From NCBI GenBank assembly GCA_018266455.1, contig JAFEAJ010000044.1, positions 1 to 64,000 of the forward strand: a DNA stretch of 64,000 nt. The letters run 5' to 3'. Below, piece after piece: positions 63,609-64,000 of this stretch; within the stretch, counting starts at the first letter, position 1, and each line of letters opens with the position of its first letter. Source of the DNA: Bacteroidota bacterium (lineage in GTDB: Bacteria; Bacteroidota; Bacteroidia; Chitinophagales; Chitinophagaceae). The position numbers were made by a program, and so were the translations under genes. The notes under the pieces were generated by a model. It saw nothing but the letters and a program-made list of their open reading frames with translations, did no database searches and was not told where the DNA came from.

Positions 63609-63983
63609 ATGAAAATCATTCCACAAATTCTGATAGCTTTGATTGCTATAGAACACCTCTTTTTTTTATGGCTCGAAATGTTTGCCTGGGAAACGAAAGC
63701 AAAACGAATTTTCAGGGGCAGCATGGCAGAAGGCCTGTTTAAGCCCACCCGTAAACTTGCAGCCAATCAGGGGCTTTATAATGGATTCCTGGCAGCCGGA
63801 CTGTTATGGACATTTTTAATAAGCAATGAAGAATGGAAAACAAACATCTCCCTTTTCTTTTTGTGCTGTGTATTGTGTGCCGGCTTGTACGGGGCATGGT
63901 CTGTCGGCAAAATAATTTTTTTTGTGCAGGGGTTGCCTGCGCTCTTTGCATTATTGCTCCTCTTGTTGGTAAACGGCGGATAG
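63609..63983 (+). CDS. DUF1304 family membrane protein
   Basis: This 124-residue protein has four predicted membrane helices. The opening IPQILIALIAIEHLFFLWLEMFAW and the NQGLYNGFLAAGL motif are typical of DUF1304, whose function is unknown. It lies 36 bases after paaZ on the same strand and may share its transcript. Confidence 0.88.
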   Translation: MKIIPQILIALIAIEHLFFLWLEMFAWETKAKRIFRGSMAEGLFKPTRKLAANQGLYNGFLAAGLLWTFLISNEEWKTNISLFFLCCVLCAGLYGAWSVGKIIFFVQGLPALFALLLLLLVNGG

Positions 63984-64000
63984 GGACTTCTAATGGAAAT

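Overview
The window reads as an ordinary chromosomal stretch of a Bacteroidota bacterium, most likely close to the Chitinophagaceae. The reasons are families largely confined to that phylum (DUF2480, the small CSICT membrane protein, DUF5117-type zinc metalloproteases, the PadR-PspC pair), Bacteroidota-type promoters (TTTG about 17-20 bases before TAnnTTTG), few Shine-Dalgarno sequences, and an AT-leaning, densely packed gene layout. No insertion sequence, prophage, integrase or CRISPR array was seen. About 59 genes and one tRNA are supported.

Layout. 1-7 kb: end of a KdnB-like iron alcohol dehydrogenase, mgtE, DUF2480, a PpiD-like foldase, a methionine aminotransferase and a HAD phosphatase. 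7-17 kb: feoB, a ComB-like phosphatase, an SRPBCC protein, gcvT, a PspC-domain protein behind a PadR repressor with a candidate operator, a 2OG-Fe(II) oxygenase and a DUF3089 lipoprotein. 17-28 kb: ExbD, a secreted unknown, a GH32 fructanase, kdsB, the circularly permuted ATP-grasp / alpha-E / transglutaminase trio, a sterol-desaturase-type hydroxylase, DUF2007 and dnaN. 28-38 kb: recX, an exported esterase-like protein, omega-amidase plus nagA, an S41 peptidase behind thiL, an inositol monophosphatase, a shortened GT2 and a membrane protein with an HDxxH motif. 38-46 kb: nadA, mnmG, two parS-like sites, ybeY, feoA, nadD, MmcQ/YjbR, an M20 amidohydrolase and chrA. 46-64 kb: a GH63-like glucosidase, a zinc metalloprotease, an ABC transporter with LytS/LytTR regulators, a frameshifted DUF3592 remnant, tRNA-Thr, a GH27 alpha-galactosidase, msrB, adk, a three-gene Cys-rich (probably metal-related) cassette, paaZ and DUF1304.

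How it fits together. Much is housekeeping: NAD synthesis (nadA, nadD), tRNA and rRNA maturation (mnmG, ybeY), replication (dnaN), thiamine (thiL), one-carbon metabolism (gcvT) and nucleotides (adk). Around it sit polysaccharide-scavenging enzymes (GH32, GH27, GH63-like, nagA) and ferrous iron import split into feoA and feoB about 33 kb apart. The most notable non-coding signal is a pair of parS-like palindromes in the 85-base gap between mnmG and ybeY, which suggests that this stretch lies near the replication origin. The most system-like gene sets are the ATP-grasp/alpha-E/transglutaminase trio, the Cys-rich cassette at 59.5-61.4 kb and the ABC-LytS-LytTR unit.
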